DNA of 64,000 nucleotides from CAWBRT01 sp963819175 (GCA_963819175.1 CAWFVJ010000014.1:69907-133906), one strand, 5' to 3'. Numbered from the stretch's first letter, positions 52,497 to 62,608 are shown. A program made the numbers and translations. Notes: generated by a model not told the origin, from the sequence alone.

Positions 52497-52991
52497 ATGG
52501 CACAGCACTGCGTCCATTGCGGTACAGAGGTTTACGACGAGGGCAATTTCTGTCACGTGTGCGGCAAGAGCAAGACAGGAATCCCAAATGGCTTCGGTGC
52601 GTCCCCAAAGCCCGTAGTCCTGCCACCAGACGCGGAGACCACATTTTTTCAAGATGGCACCGTCACCGTAACCAACACTCAGTTCACGGTGCCGGGGCGA
52701 ACCTTTGCCATGTCAGATGTAAAAGGCGTGCGCTTTGAAAAGACAAGCGCGACCAGATCGTGGCCGACGGCGTTGTATCTGTTAGGGCTGGGAAGCCTTC
52801 TCGCACGCCTTTACCGGTTCGGTTTCATCCTGTTTATCCTCGGGGCTCTCCTCGGTGTGATTTCCAGGCCGAAGTTTACGATTGTGCTTGATAGCGGGTC
52901 CGGTGAGATTTCGGCCTTCACGAGCATTGATCGCGATTATATTGTCGAAATTGTGGATGCGCTCAAGAAGGCCATCGCGTATCGCCGATAG
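52497..52991 (+). CDS. Zinc-ribbon membrane protein (DUF6232-like)
   Basis: A 164-residue protein. The N-terminus is a zinc ribbon (HCVHCG and CHVCGK), followed by a beta strand region (GTVTVTNTQFTVPGRTFAMSDVKGVRF), two closely spaced membrane helices (LYLLGLGSLLARLYRFGFILFILGALLGV) and a C-terminal beta/helix part. The second part resembles DUF6232, function unknown. It stands alone after tcuB. Confidence 0.7.
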   Translation: MAQHCVHCGTEVYDEGNFCHVCGKSKTGIPNGFGASPKPVVLPPDAETTFFQDGTVTVTNTQFTVPGRTFAMSDVKGVRFEKTSATRSWPTALYLLGLGSLLARLYRFGFILFILGALLGVISRPKFTIVLDSGSGEISAFTSIDRDYIVEIVDALKKAIAYRR

Positions 52992-53105
52992 GGCCGGGTC
53001 GGCTTCCAACTCATCATCCTCGCTGCACAGGTTCTGATATCTTCCGGGTTCCGGTGGAAGCTTCCTCTCGCGTCGTCGCATCATATTCTGCCAAGGAGGT
53101 TCAGT

Positions 53106-53945
53106 ATGAATACGACGATTCAAACGGGGCTTGCTCTTCTGACCGCAGTCGCGCTCAAGGTGCTGGGAGCAATTATTATTTGGTTCGTTGGGCGCTGGTT
53201 AATCCGATTCGGTCTCAAGACCATGGGGCGAGCACTCGATCGGCAGAGCCTCGATCGCACGCTCGTGACGTACATCCAGTCGGGGCTTGGCATTCTGCTT
53301 AATGTCGTGCTCATCGTTGCCTTGCTCGGCTTCTTCGGCGTTCAGACCGCATCCTTCGCGGCACTGCTGGTCGGCGTTGGCCTCGCAATCGGGGCAGCGT
53401 GGAGCGGACTCCTTGCAAATTTTGCAGCCGGATTCTTTTTGCTTGTTTTGCGGCCGTTCAAGGCGGGTGACTATGTTGAAGTAGGAGGAGTGACTGGTAC
53501 CGTCGAGTCAATCGGGCTATTTACTACAACCCTCAACACTCCGGCAAACGTCGTAGCAATCGTCGGCAACTCAAAGGTCTTTGGAGAGACAATCCAGAAT
53601 TACACGCGCAATGACTATCGCCGTGTGGACTTGACGGTTGGACTCTCGCATGAAGTTGATCCGAGTCAGGCAATCGCACTGCTGAAGGATGGGATAACAC
53701 ATATCGCTAACGTACTTCCCACTCCGGCTCCCACGGTCGAGATTTTCGAGTTCACTTTGGCGGGCCCGCTATTGGTTGTTCGCCCTTTTTGCGCCAACGA
53801 GCATTACTGGCAAGTTTATTTCGACACCACCCGCATGATTCGCAACACCTTCGGCAAGGCTGGCTTCCCGGCTCCGGAACATCATCACGCTGTGCGCGGC
53901 AGCCTCGAAGGCGAAGCAGTGCGGAACCTGAAACCTGCGGCGTAG
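53106..53945 (+). CDS. Small-conductance mechanosensitive channel, MscS family
   Basis: A 279-residue channel with three membrane helices and the MscS pore helix (FAALLVGVGLAIGAAWSGLLANFAAGFF), then the beta domain (RPFKAGDYVEVGGVTGTVESIGLFTT, VVAIVGNSKVFGETIQNYTR) and the alpha/beta C-terminal domain. Length and order match E. coli MscS. It releases solutes on hypo-osmotic shock. AAGGAGG precedes ATG 53106. No linked genes. Confidence 0.94.
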   Translation: MNTTIQTGLALLTAVALKVLGAIIIWFVGRWLIRFGLKTMGRALDRQSLDRTLVTYIQSGLGILLNVVLIVALLGFFGVQTASFAALLVGVGLAIGAAWSGLLANFAAGFFLLVLRPFKAGDYVEVGGVTGTVESIGLFTTTLNTPANVVAIVGNSKVFGETIQNYTRNDYRRVDLTVGLSHEVDPSQAIALLKDGITHIANVLPTPAPTVEIFEFTLAGPLLVVRPFCANEHYWQVYFDTTRMIRNTFGKAGFPAPEHHHAVRGSLEGEAVRNLKPAA

Positions 53946-54095
53946 AACTTGCCTATCTTGATTGGCCAAGTGGGTGGATTCTAGATTTCCCCGTGCGGCG
54001 GCGAAGACTTTTATCCAGACATCAACCTTCCGCAAAGCTGCCGCACGTTTGCCTGCTCGGCTGGACCTACATCGGAAAATGCAAATCCATAATGA

Positions 54096-54713
54096 TTATC
54101 CCGGCGATAGCGAACTTGAGCACGTGGCTCGAGTTGTGTCCTGAGCCTGCGAATCGGAAATCGTAAGCAGCACACACTCGCCGGGTTCGAGATCGCCATC
54201 GACGATGCCGCCTATGCCGCCTTCGCCAAGTTCAGTGGAAACCCCTTGAAGCATCGCTAATCCGCCAGCACGGTCCACGGTGACTGCCAATGACAATCGT
54301 GCGGGGAACCTGGGGAATCTGCGAACCGCTGCCTGCTTCTCTCCCGGAATTTGCAGCAGCCGTGCAAGAACTGAAAGAAGGGGGCGCAATCCCTCGCCCT
54401 TAGCGACGAGCGCATCCACGTGCGTTAGTGCGCTCGATGGTATGTCCGGTCGATCCCGAGAACAGAATGATCGGGACCTCTGGGCGAAGACGCTTCATCT
54501 CAAGCGCGACTTCACCGCCATTCATTCCGGGCATACAGTAATCGAGAATAACCGCGTCCACCCGATGTTGTGCTGCTAACCGCAGAGCCTCGCGCCCATC
54601 GCTCGCCACCAACGCGACATACCCGAACCGTTCCAAAGCGGATTCAGCAAGAAACGAATGACTTCTTCGTCATCGACGCAAAGCACGAAATTGCGGACAG
54701 GTGTCGATTCCAT
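54096..54713 (-). pseudogene. Receiver-PilZ protein with at least two frame breaks
   Basis: Starts MESTPVRNFVLCVDDEEVIRFLL at 54713, shifts near 54625 into ERFGYVALVASDGREAL and VDAVILDYCMPGMNGGEVA (phospho-acceptor Asp), and shifts again near 54428 into HVDALVAKGEGLRPLLSVL. A PilZ-like C-terminal part (RRFPRFPARLSLAV, GVSTELGEGGIGG) follows. Joined it is a response regulator with a PilZ output domain of about 205 residues. One break needs a base added and the other a base removed. It could be decayed or simply mis-sequenced. Confidence 0.65.
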
Positions 54714-54967
54714 GATCGCCTCCAGCGGCGGATGCCCTGTTGGGGCAATCCTGCGTGACAATCATGATCGCTCTGGTGCGCGGACGAAGACATATTACGA
54801 AAGTGCGGCTATGTATGGGAGTAGTACATGTACTGAACGTTGTTGGCCATCGGGCGCTGGTTCAACCGCAACTTTTAGATGTCAACCGGGTTTAGACCAA
54901 AGAACCGGAAAACCACCGATGTGAGAGGCGCATCATAGTTGACGCAAGCAGTATATTGAGGTGATCG

Positions 54968-55099
54968 ATGTTGGCTCATTCGTTGATTCTCTTACCAGCA
55001 GTAGGTTTGGTGATAGCCGCAGCCAGCGGAATACTGATCCGCACTCATCGCGAACGCGAGGACAAGCGAACCCGCGAAGGTTTCAAGATTACTGATTAA
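54968..55099 (+). CDS. 43-residue single-helix membrane protein
   Basis: MLAHSLILLPAVGLVIAAAS forms a membrane helix, followed by a charged tail (RTHREREDKRTREGF). GAGG lies six bases before ATG 54968 and the charge pattern suggests an N-out or N-in anchor. Function unknown. The ribosome site and helix argue that it is real, though it is short. Confidence 0.5.
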   Translation: MLAHSLILLPAVGLVIAAASGILIRTHREREDKRTREGFKITD

Positions 55100-55294
55100 A
55101 AGCCGTTATAACGCAGACTTAGCTCGCCGAACGGATGACCGATCGCCGCGAGGTTCCAGAGCTACGTAGAACGCCATTTGTCCCACCGGGCCAGGCCGTT
55201 CGTCTCGCCTATATGGCATGCTTCAACCCCTCTATTTCAACGGTAGTCTTCTCGACATCCACCCGAAGTAAAAAACTTAGTGTCCATACCCCCG

Positions 55295-55543
55295 TCAATT
55301 TTTCCTGGGCGGCAGGGGTTGCTTGGATTTTGCCGGTTGCGGAGGCTTGCTGACACTGCCCTTGATTGTCTGTTTGGTACCTTGTACTGGCTTTGGATTA
55401 GGTGCAGCGTTGCGTCGAACTGGAGGGCGTTGATCATGGGGCGTCGTCCTCGGACTGCTCACTCGCCTATCGTCGGCGGAGGATGAGGCGATCAAAATGG
55501 TGAACAGTGCTACAAATGTAGCTGCGAGCTTGAGTTTTGACAT
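55295..55543 (-). CDS. Small secreted basic, proline-rich protein
   Basis: An 82-residue protein: signal peptide SKLKLAATFVALFTILIASS, then a low-complexity tail rich in Pro, Lys, Arg and Gln (PPVRRNAAPNPKPVQ, KPPQPAKSKQPLPPRKN). ATG 55543 follows AAAGGA by about seven bases. It is the downstream member of a tandem pair with the gene at 55693-55968, similar in build but not in sequence. No function known. Confidence 0.6.
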   Translation of the reverse strand: MSKLKLAATFVALFTILIASSSADDRRVSSPRTTPHDQRPPVRRNAAPNPKPVQGTKQTIKGSVSKPPQPAKSKQPLPPRKN

Positions 55544-55632
55544 CACTAATTCCTTTGTAGATTGTGGAGCGCCGCGGAATTGGGTGCTGCATCCGAAGCA
55601 ATTTCCAGCAGGTCGTGCGAGCCATAAAAGCA

Positions 55633-55659
55633 ACCGCCGACCTGTCTGTCGTCGGCGGT
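55633..55659 (-). terminator. Terminator between the two small secreted protein genes
   Basis: ACCGCCGAC pairs with GTCGGCGGT around a nine-base loop. On the minus strand it is followed by TGCTTTTATG; on the plus strand by GCTTTTT, so it may work both ways. It lies 34 bases after the stop of the upstream small gene. Confidence 0.7.
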
Positions 55660-55692
55660 GCTTTTTGGGTGCAGGTAACGTATCGGTATCTG

Positions 55693-55968
55693 CTATTTCG
55701 ACTTCGGTGGCGGCGGAACCACAATCTTCTTGCTCTCAGGGCTCTTCTGGGCGGGCTTGTAACCCGCTTCCTTGGACGTGCTGGTGACTCGCTGTCCAAC
55801 GGGACTGGCCTTGGGCTTATTCGACACTTTTGGCGGATCGGCATGCCTGACGTTGTTGACGGTGTTCGTGGCTTTGTTGAGCTTCTTGTTGTCAGCAAAG
55901 CCTGACACGGCCGCCATCAGTACGCCCGCAGCAACAAGAGCAGACACTATGGTCCTAAATTGTTTCAC
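55693..55968 (-). CDS. Small secreted basic protein with polyproline end
   Basis: A 91-residue protein with signal peptide (FRTIVSALVAAGVLMAAVSGFA) and a mature part rich in Lys, Asn, Ser and Pro (NKKLNKATNTVNNVRHADPP, ending VVPPPPKSK). The start is GTG 55968 with AGGAGAG upstream; the longer open frame has no ribosome site. It is followed by a terminator and then a similar small gene. Confidence 0.6.
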   Translation of the reverse strand: MKQFRTIVSALVAAGVLMAAVSGFADNKKLNKATNTVNNVRHADPPKVSNKPKASPVGQRVTSTSKEAGYKPAQKSPESKKIVVPPPPKSK

Positions 55969-56161
55969 TATTCTCTCTCCTGATTGGGTTTCTACAGGGA
56001 GTGTCCCCACACTCACAGTGCGGTAGACATTAGCATCGCTTGCGCCGCAAGTCAATCCAGAAACTCTGGCAGGCCAATTGGTGAATGATGAGCATGGGCA
56101 CGACTTGCTAACCGATTCAACAATGGTGCGTCTAACAAGAGTAAATTCTCTCCTGATGGAC

Positions 56162-56185
56162 CCCCGGTAACGCCGGGGTTTTTTT
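56162..56185 (+). terminator. Plus-strand terminator without an upstream gene
   Basis: CCCCGG/CCGGGG with a TAACG loop followed by seven T. The direction is plus, yet all nearby genes upstream are on the minus strand. It may end an unannotated RNA. Confidence 0.7.
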
Positions 56186-56516
56186 CTGCACATCGCAAAT
56201 ACCGCAATGCCGGAGCCGCCTTGGGCGCGGTGTTCAGTTCATCGATACACGCCACATCCGCATACCCTTGATCCAGTACTCAAGAAGCCAAAGAGGTTCG
56301 TAAAGCAGCGAGAGCGAACGAGGAAAGGGATAAGGTTGCTGAAACTCATACAAACAATATAAATAGGGGCTTTACACCTTAAGCCCTAAGCGCTGATACC
56401 TACTCTTCCTAATACATTCGCAGGAGTTCATTTCGAAGACGCGAACGTTATCCTCCACCAGTCAGCCGTCAGCCATGTTTGTTTCGACATAAAAGGCGCG
56501 GCCGGGGGGAGTCTAC
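56186..56516. other. Intergenic region
   Basis: About 330 bases, relatively AT-rich near 56340-56420, upstream of a secreted protein gene. It likely carries that promoter; no gene or repeat is seen. Confidence 0.35.
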
Positions 56517-57572
56517 TTGTTCGCGACAAAATCTATTCTTCGAACTCTGGCATGTCTCTCATTATTTAGTGTCCTTGCAATGGCAGGAACAATAACCGCA
56601 GTCTCGCCTGCAAACGGTGCGAGTGTCACTGTTCCGTTCAACGTAAGCTTTACCTATAGTAGTACAGCGAGTTATGTCAAACTATGGATTGATGGCAAGG
56701 CAGTCGCATCCGCGGATAACACCAGCACGTTCAGCCACGCTGTCACGTCTCTGGCCGCCGGCTCGCATGTACTTGCACTGCAAGCGCATGACGCCTCTAC
56801 CAACACTACGTATACCAAGGACGTGAATATTACCGTCGTTACCGGCGCTGCCGGAACCGGCACGACCACCAGCGGCACGGGCAGCACCGCTAGCAGCATT
56901 GCTGGGTACCCAACTCCCCCGGCGAATGCCGTGGTGTTCGCTGATGCGCAGAACACCAAGAACACTGGATCATGCAATACGGCGAGTTGTGCGGGCGGTT
57001 CTGGAAGCGGGGCATCGTGGGTCGCCTTTAACCAAACCACCCCGTCTTTTTCCGGATCAAGCACGGAATTCATGAATTCCGGCACAGGGTTTGACACGCT
57101 CTGGTATTGGCACCTCGGCGCGAACAACGCGGTGAGCAACATTGAGCTTGATTTCTATCTGATGGTGAACAGTGCTTCGCCGACTGGGACGCAGGCTATC
57201 GAGAACGGCCCGCAGCAGTATGTAGGCGGCTACAAATACTCCATGACTATGCAGTGCGAGTACAGCAATCAGATCTGGCGCGTATGGGATCAGGCTGCAA
57301 AGGGATGGAAGGCAACTACCGTAGCGTGCCCTCATTGGACGCCGAATGTTTGGCATCACGTCCAGATGTACATAACGACGGATCACACACATCACACTGA
57401 GACCTACAAGACGTTGGTTGTGGACGGAGTGCCGCATTCCTTGGGGCTGACCTATGGCGTGACAAACGTCGGTTTTGGAGACAATCTTGGCTTCCAGTTC
57501 CAGTTGGATAACAACGGCTCCGGAAGTGCAATATATGAATGGCTCGATAAGATCACGTTTACAGTGTGGTAA
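56517..57572 (+). CDS. Secreted Ig-like / lectin-like hypothetical protein
   Basis: A 351-residue exported protein. Signal peptide (ILRTLACLSLFSVLAMAG), then an Ig-like domain (ITAVSPANGASVTVPFNVSFTY to DVNITVVTG, about residues 25-108), a Gly/Ser/Thr linker, and a 230-residue beta-rich domain with aromatic strands (WYWHLGANNAVSNIELDFYLM, WHHVQMYITTDHTHH, LDKITFTVW) that looks like a concanavalin/laminin-G-type fold. The start is TTG 56517 with GGGGGGAG five bases before it. A binding role on carbohydrate is a guess. Confidence 0.7.
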   Translation: MFATKSILRTLACLSLFSVLAMAGTITAVSPANGASVTVPFNVSFTYSSTASYVKLWIDGKAVASADNTSTFSHAVTSLAAGSHVLALQAHDASTNTTYTKDVNITVVTGAAGTGTTTSGTGSTASSIAGYPTPPANAVVFADAQNTKNTGSCNTASCAGGSGSGASWVAFNQTTPSFSGSSTEFMNSGTGFDTLWYWHLGANNAVSNIELDFYLMVNSASPTGTQAIENGPQQYVGGYKYSMTMQCEYSNQIWRVWDQAAKGWKATTVACPHWTPNVWHHVQMYITTDHTHHTETYKTLVVDGVPHSLGLTYGVTNVGFGDNLGFQFQLDNNGSGSAIYEWLDKITFTVW

Positions 57573-57882
57573 GTGGGTAACACAGATAGGTAATGGGAAG
57601 CGACGATGTACGGGCTAGGCCGCTGCATGCCCGTACATCGCTTTCGCCTCTAGGATCGCATTGTTCAACTCTCCAGTCTTCTATAACTGCTACCGCACCA
57701 TGCCACGTGGTGTTATGGTTGGGTATCTCGTGCCACACCCATTGGCTAAAGGTTCTATGGAATGACGAAGCTCCTTCGTCAGATGCTCCTGAAAGGGGCG
57801 CTTTCATATAATCAATTGTTTGAAACCAGAAGGTTTGCGGCTACACTCCACGTATACGATCTCAACGCAGAGGAGCCGGACC

Positions 57883-58645
57883 ATGGACATGCGCGGCAAC
57901 ACGATCTTCATCACGGGGGGCGGGTCGGGAATTGGGAGGGGACTAGCAGAGGCCTTTCACAAGCTTGGCAACAAAATCATTATCGCGGGTCGCCGCCAGT
58001 CACCTTCTCGACGACGTCTGCGCCGCCAACCCGGGGATGTCCAGCTACGTTCTGGACGTGACGAATCCTGACAACCTGCGCGCCGTCGCTCAGCGGGTGA
58101 TCTCAGAATACCCCGAGCTCAATTGCATTGTTGCCAACGCCGGAGTCCAGCAGGTCCATAACTTTGCCGGCAACCAGGTTCCCGATGACGAGGCGCTCGC
58201 AGAGGAGATCCAAACCAACCTGCTGGGAGTGATTCGTGTCTGCGCCGCCTTTCTTCCCCATCTGCGCAAACAGCCGCGCTCGACGCTCATCAATGTCTCT
58301 TCCGGCCTGGCTTTTGTGCCAATGGCCATCATCCCCGTGTACTGTGCGACCAAAGCAGCAGTCCACTCCTTCACCGTCTCCTTACGGCATCAGCTGAGGA
58401 GTTCGTCCGTCAGTGTTATCGAACTCGTGCCGCCCTACGTAGCTACAGACCTCAACCGGGCCGCCGGGCAGTCCCGGCCGGCGGGAAGCGGCGGAAGTCT
58501 GATGCCGCTGGACGAGTTTATCGTTGAAGCCATGAAGGAGCTGAGCACTGCCACAGAAGAGGCGGCAGTTGGATTTTCCAAAATGACTCTGGCCGCGAGT
58601 TGGACTGAAAGCGCCCGCACCATCTTTTCGAAGCTGAACTCGTAG
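57883..58645 (+). CDS. Short-chain dehydrogenase, DltE-like (frame break near 58000)
   Basis: Starts MDMRGNTIFITGGGSGIGRG with the NAD(P) motif; GAGGAG precedes ATG 57883. The frame breaks after KIIIAGRR (about 58000) by one extra base and continues with HLLDDVCAANPGMSSYVLDVTNP, IVANAGVQ, the Ser in INVSSGLAF and YCATK (catalytic Tyr-Lys). Joined length is about 253 residues, normal for the family. The preceding gap 57573-57882 shows nothing else of note. Confidence 0.8.
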
Positions 58646-59544
58646 CAGCAAAGAACCGTGCGGAGATACATCGCACACGGACAGAGGGGAACGGATATTT
58701 CGTATCCGCCGACTTTTTCATTTTCAACAGGGTTAGAGGAATTGAAATAGTTATGGCGGAGAGAGTGGGATTCTTCGCACAGCCGATAAACACAGGGCGA
58801 TTCACTGATTCTTCAACGAGTTCCAGTCGGGCAGTGCCGTTTTGCCATCAAAACTGGCAGACTTAACCACTAGGATTTTGCCAGAAATGGTAGCCAAATG
58901 GTAGCCACAATATGCCCAAGAGACCCCGAGCCTCGATAGGTTCCTTTGCATCCACCCTGCTCTGATGACTGCGACCTCGCTCGCCCAATTCATCCTTAGC
59001 AGAACCACACTGGTTCAGTTCACCGTCGCAGTACGCCCCCAAGCCCAGCCGCCATCTGCGCGATGACCTCACCGCGCTTGCTCGGGACTGAACGGATCGG
59101 GCCGCATCACCAGCTAAACCGCATCCGCCGCTGCGCCCTGCCGACTTTGCCCCCAGAGGCGATTCCAGGCAGCGCGACCCTCGCTCCATGGTTCCGGTGC
59201 GGCTGGCTGGTGCAGAGGTCACTGGGGCTTTTTGGGCCAGCGCGGCGGGTGATTACTGCGGATGCGCCAGACGCGGGACTGGCCTCGTCGGCTCACGGTT
59301 TCCAGACCTTGCTTCGGCAGGCAATTTCGGCTCTAATACACAGCCGAGGTACAAACCTGACGGAGGCAAAGATGAGTCCGAAAGCCAAGACTCCAACTTC
59401 AATCACCTCATACTCGGTGTTTGAGTCAAAGCTCCAAGCCAGTCACGCTCGCCTGGGGCGTCAACACCGGAGCCCTTCGTATTCTTACTGTTACAGAGGC
59501 CTGGTTAGTAGACCGGGCCTTTGTTTCTCGTTTACAGACGCGCC
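58646..59544. other. Gene-poor region
   Basis: About 900 bases without a gene I can support. 58880-58920 contains a repeated AATGGTAGCCA; the frames there are short. A hairpin AGGCCTGGT/ACCGGGCCT lies at 59495-59520, just after the real stop of the DUF3443 gene, and probably ends it. Confidence 0.4.
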
Positions 59545-60766
59545 CTAGTATGCCCAGAACGGGCCTGCGAGAACGCCGGTTGGTGGAGCCCACTCCCTGG
59601 ATCGCTGTGTAGACATTGCGACCAAAGAAGAAGGACAGGCCCCAATCGAAGAACCCATCCGCAGCTTCTACTGAGGGACTAAGGTTTGTTCCCGGCGTGT
59701 TTGGCCCGGCCAGATCACTGAAGGCGGTGTTGCCAGTGTTGAACAGTACATCGGCAGCGCTTACCTTGAACGAGACCTGGCTGCGGATCGTGCTGCCGGT
59801 CGCTTGGTTGAATGCCGTAAGACTGTCAGGTGATGAAGCAGGGCAGTAAAAATCAGTATTGACGGGGCAGGTCGCTATGTTCGAGGTCGGCTTGTCCAGA
59901 AAGAAGACACCATTCGAGCCGCTATCGATGAAGCTGCCAATGGCGTTTGAACTATTCGGAAAAGCAACATTATTGAACGTGGTCGTGAATCCCATCCAAG
60001 CCGGGTCATTCGAGTTGGCATCAAGCGTTAAGACAGTCGCGCTGCCAAGCACGTTGTTTGCTTGTGTACCGATGCCGAAAACCAGCGAACCGGAGGCGGT
60101 TGCTCCTCCCACGCCGGTAGTAACAGCCGGCAACTCAAGGATCACGCCATTGTTGTCAGCAAACAGCGATACAGGATTGCGAACCTGCTGAGCAACGGTC
60201 ACCGCGATAGGGGTGCCAGCAGTAGAGCCACCACAGCTTGTCGAACCCGTGCCCGAACAGGTGTAGTAATAGAGCCCTGTAGGCAGAGTGCTGCTGGATG
60301 TACAGGGGTTGACGTTCCCGACGAAGTCACAGTCGTACCGATAGGTGCCCACCCCAAGTAGGCCATTCGCTCCCAGTGCCGTGACAGAATCTTCCTCCGT
60401 TCCGGTTATTTTTGAACCGCCAAGGCTTGTAACCTGGGAGCAGGTTGTTGGTATCGAATTACTCGTAGGGATGGTTGGGTCGCCCATCACATGGATAGGT
60501 ATCGAACTTGCGACCTCACTGTTGGCACTTGTTCCGTCGCCGGTCGCCCCCCCCATCTTTACGTTGGCCACTCTCACGGTGCCAAAAAAGAAGCTGTTAT
60601 CCAAAAATTGAATGCATTCCGCGGTCGGATGAGCCGTGTTAACGTTTTGCAAATTAAGTGTCGAGAGCAATGAATACGGAATCCTCAAGCCGGTCGATCC
60701 CGTGTCAACCGCGATGTTTGGAATGGTAACGCAGTTTGTCGGGGCGGTCGGGGCGCAAACGGTCAC
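59545..60766 (-). CDS. DUF3443 protein, C-terminal part (two frame breaks)
   Basis: Has TTVTVCAPTAPTNCVTIPN, VDTGSTGLRIPYSLL, GLLGVGTYRYDCDF and FIDSGSNGVFFL, which mark the DUF3443 family (aspartic-protease-like fold, DTGS and DSGS). Printed as is, the frame runs past the real end to 59426. Removing one C near 59578 gives the family ending GVLAGPFWAY with a TAG at 59545-59547. The N-terminal break near 60783 needs one added G and joins it to the lipoprotein part upstream. Confidence 0.75.
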
Positions 60767-61905
60767 GGTCGTATACGCCCGTTTACCTGAGGGCTACCGG
60801 AAACCGGGCCGGCATTAACGGCCAGCAACGCTACGTTCGCGGCGCCTAGAGGGGTAATCGTGTTGCCACCCGGAGTCGAGGTGACGGTGGTGGTCTGGGT
60901 GAATGTCGCAGTTACTGACTGCACTTGCGTCATCGTGGCGACACAGGGACCCATCCCGCTACATGCTCCGCTCCAGCCACTGAAGGTCCATCCTGATGCC
61001 GCAGTAGCATTCAGCGTTACGCTTGCGCCGCTGGCGTAGCTATGTGCACAACTGCTGGGACAATTGATGTAGCCATCCGCACTTGTTACAGTACCGTTAC
61101 CGCTCGTTGAGACGGTCAGCGCGTAGACGCTACTACTATTGCCACCGACACGGTTAGCTATGAAAACAGTCCCATAGTTTCCGGAGGTTGCGGCTACCAC
61201 AAGTTGCCGGGTGATGCCATCTGATAGCAAATAGTCAACAGCAATGCCCAAGGCCGTTTGATTCGGCAGTAAGCACGGGCTCTTGCCAAAGGTCAATGAC
61301 ACGTCAAAGAAGTTGTTGTTGGAGCTGTCAGGCGTAATGGTTCCTGAGAATACGCAGCCCAAATTTGACAGACCTGTAAAAGTGCCGTTGGAACTCATCG
61401 TCGCCGCTGCCGATTCTCCATCCAAGATCGCGCCAGACCATATGCCAATGATGTCAGATAATAATGCTGGGGTGCTGAAGTTAAAATAAGGACTTGCAGA
61501 GCCCGTGAATGTTTCTGACTGACCGCTTTCTGAATAGGAGCCATTTAAACTTGAGCCCACCATATAGGCGGCAGTCAGGGATCCAGCGAAAGTAGTTCCT
61601 GTATAGTAATAGTCAGTCAGGCTTGCCGTATAGCTGCCATTGTCAGAAGTACCCTGCCCAGTTATCAAACCGTATACCAAAAAAGTACTGCCGCTAGTAA
61701 TCCCGTACAGCGCATACAACTTATCGTTTGGAAGAACAATACTTTCAAAGGTTGCCCCAAGAGATGTCGTGCCGTAATATACTCCTTGCGCTTTGGTGCT
61801 TGCACTATTGTTGTTATTATTAGGGCTGCTGCCGCCACCGTTTCCTCCGCAACCCACGGCGAACCATAAGCCTGAGAGCAAAATCGCAAAGCCGATCTTT
61901 CGCAC
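60763..61905 (-). CDS. Lipoprotein-type N-terminal part of the DUF3443 protein
   Basis: Signal peptide ILLSGLWFAVGCGG with a lipobox-like AVGC, an Asn/Ser-rich spacer, a beta-rich domain (about 40-250) and an InlB-type repeat with YALTVSTSGNGTVTSAD and WTFSGWSGACSG. It ends NVALLAVNAGPVSG, which is where DUF3443 domains start; the domain continues in the other frame from about 60783. The start is GTG 61905 with GGGAGGGG before it, or GTG 61920 overlapping the DUF2844 stop. Joined length is about 790 residues. Confidence 0.65.
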   Translation of the reverse strand: MRKIGFAILLSGLWFAVGCGGNGGGSSPNNNNNSASTKAQGVYYGTTSLGATFESIVLPNDKLYALYGITSGSTFLVYGLITGQGTSDNGSYTASLTDYYYTGTTFAGSLTAAYMVGSSLNGSYSESGQSETFTGSASPYFNFSTPALLSDIIGIWSGAILDGESAAATMSSNGTFTGLSNLGCVFSGTITPDSSNNNFFDVSLTFGKSPCLLPNQTALGIAVDYLLSDGITRQLVVAATSGNYGTVFIANRVGGNSSSVYALTVSTSGNGTVTSADGYINCPSSCAHSYASGASVTLNATAASGWTFSGWSGACSGMGPCVATMTQVQSVTATFTQTTTVTSTPGGNTITPLGAANVALLAVNAGPVSGSPQVNGRIRP

Positions 61906-61916
61906 GTTCCCCTCCC

Positions 61917-62420
61917 TCACTTTATGTCCGTGGCGCTAACGCCTTGCGGGATCATCCCTGGGATGTACGCGTGGCCAACATAGGCGCGTGTGTGACCCGT
62001 CGAGTGCATTACAAGGTCCGGTTGTGCCACCGCCATCGGCGCATTGCGTGAGCGCCTGGGCTGTGAGTTCCTGGCATCTTGAGCGGCTTGCGCAAATGTC
62101 ACGTAAGAGTCGCCCAGGAGCTGCCGGAAGTCCGGAAGAAACGGCCCCCGCCATGTCACGCCGAACACCTTTCCATCCGGCGAGACATATTCCCGCACGG
62201 TCGTGCCGTAGGGCGTCGTGATCTCGTGCACCGAGTAATTGGCGCTGGCTCGCACCGCGCGCTTGGCTTTCATCTGCTGCTGGTCGGCCTCAACCGAGTT
62301 CACATCGCCGCCCAGCGCCGCTGAAGCGCGGAAGGGCAACACTAGCGACGAGAAAACGAGTCCTGCCAATAGAACGAGTTGCATCGTGGTCTGATGTCGG
62401 CCTCGAACGTCAAGTGTCAT
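61917..62420 (-). CDS. DUF2844 family secreted protein
   Basis: A 167-residue exported protein: signal peptide (TMQLVLLAGLVFSSLVLPFRASA) and the family start ALGGDVNSVEADQQQMKA, then YSVHEITTPYGTTVREYVSP, VFGVTWRGPFLPDFRQLLG and a His-rich end. DUF2844 and DUF3443 proteins are commonly neighbours; function unknown. Its stop overlaps the first GTG of the next gene, so the pair is an operon. ATG 62420 is the start that gives the signal peptide. Confidence 0.8.
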   Translation of the reverse strand: MTLDVRGRHQTTMQLVLLAGLVFSSLVLPFRASAALGGDVNSVEADQQQMKAKRAVRASANYSVHEITTPYGTTVREYVSPDGKVFGVTWRGPFLPDFRQLLGDSYVTFAQAAQDARNSQPRRSRNAPMAVAQPDLVMHSTGHTRAYVGHAYIPGMIPQGVSATDIK

Positions 62421-62608
62421 AGCCCTCTCTTCTGCTGCACACTGGCTGAGTTGCACGAATTGTACTGCTGCGGGACGGTATTGCAAGGCTAAAAGCTGCA
62501 TCGTGTAGTTAGCACATGATATGTCCGGTGGAATTAGCACAAGAGATGTCCGCATAGCGGGCCGCTAAGGTACCCGCCGAGTGGCATCGCTATATCGGAG
62601 CGACAGTT

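Noticed and set aside
58802..59008. Remnant of an integrase near a repeated AATGGTAGCCA
   Set aside because: No catalytic motifs of tyrosine recombinases can be seen and the frame is only 68 codons.
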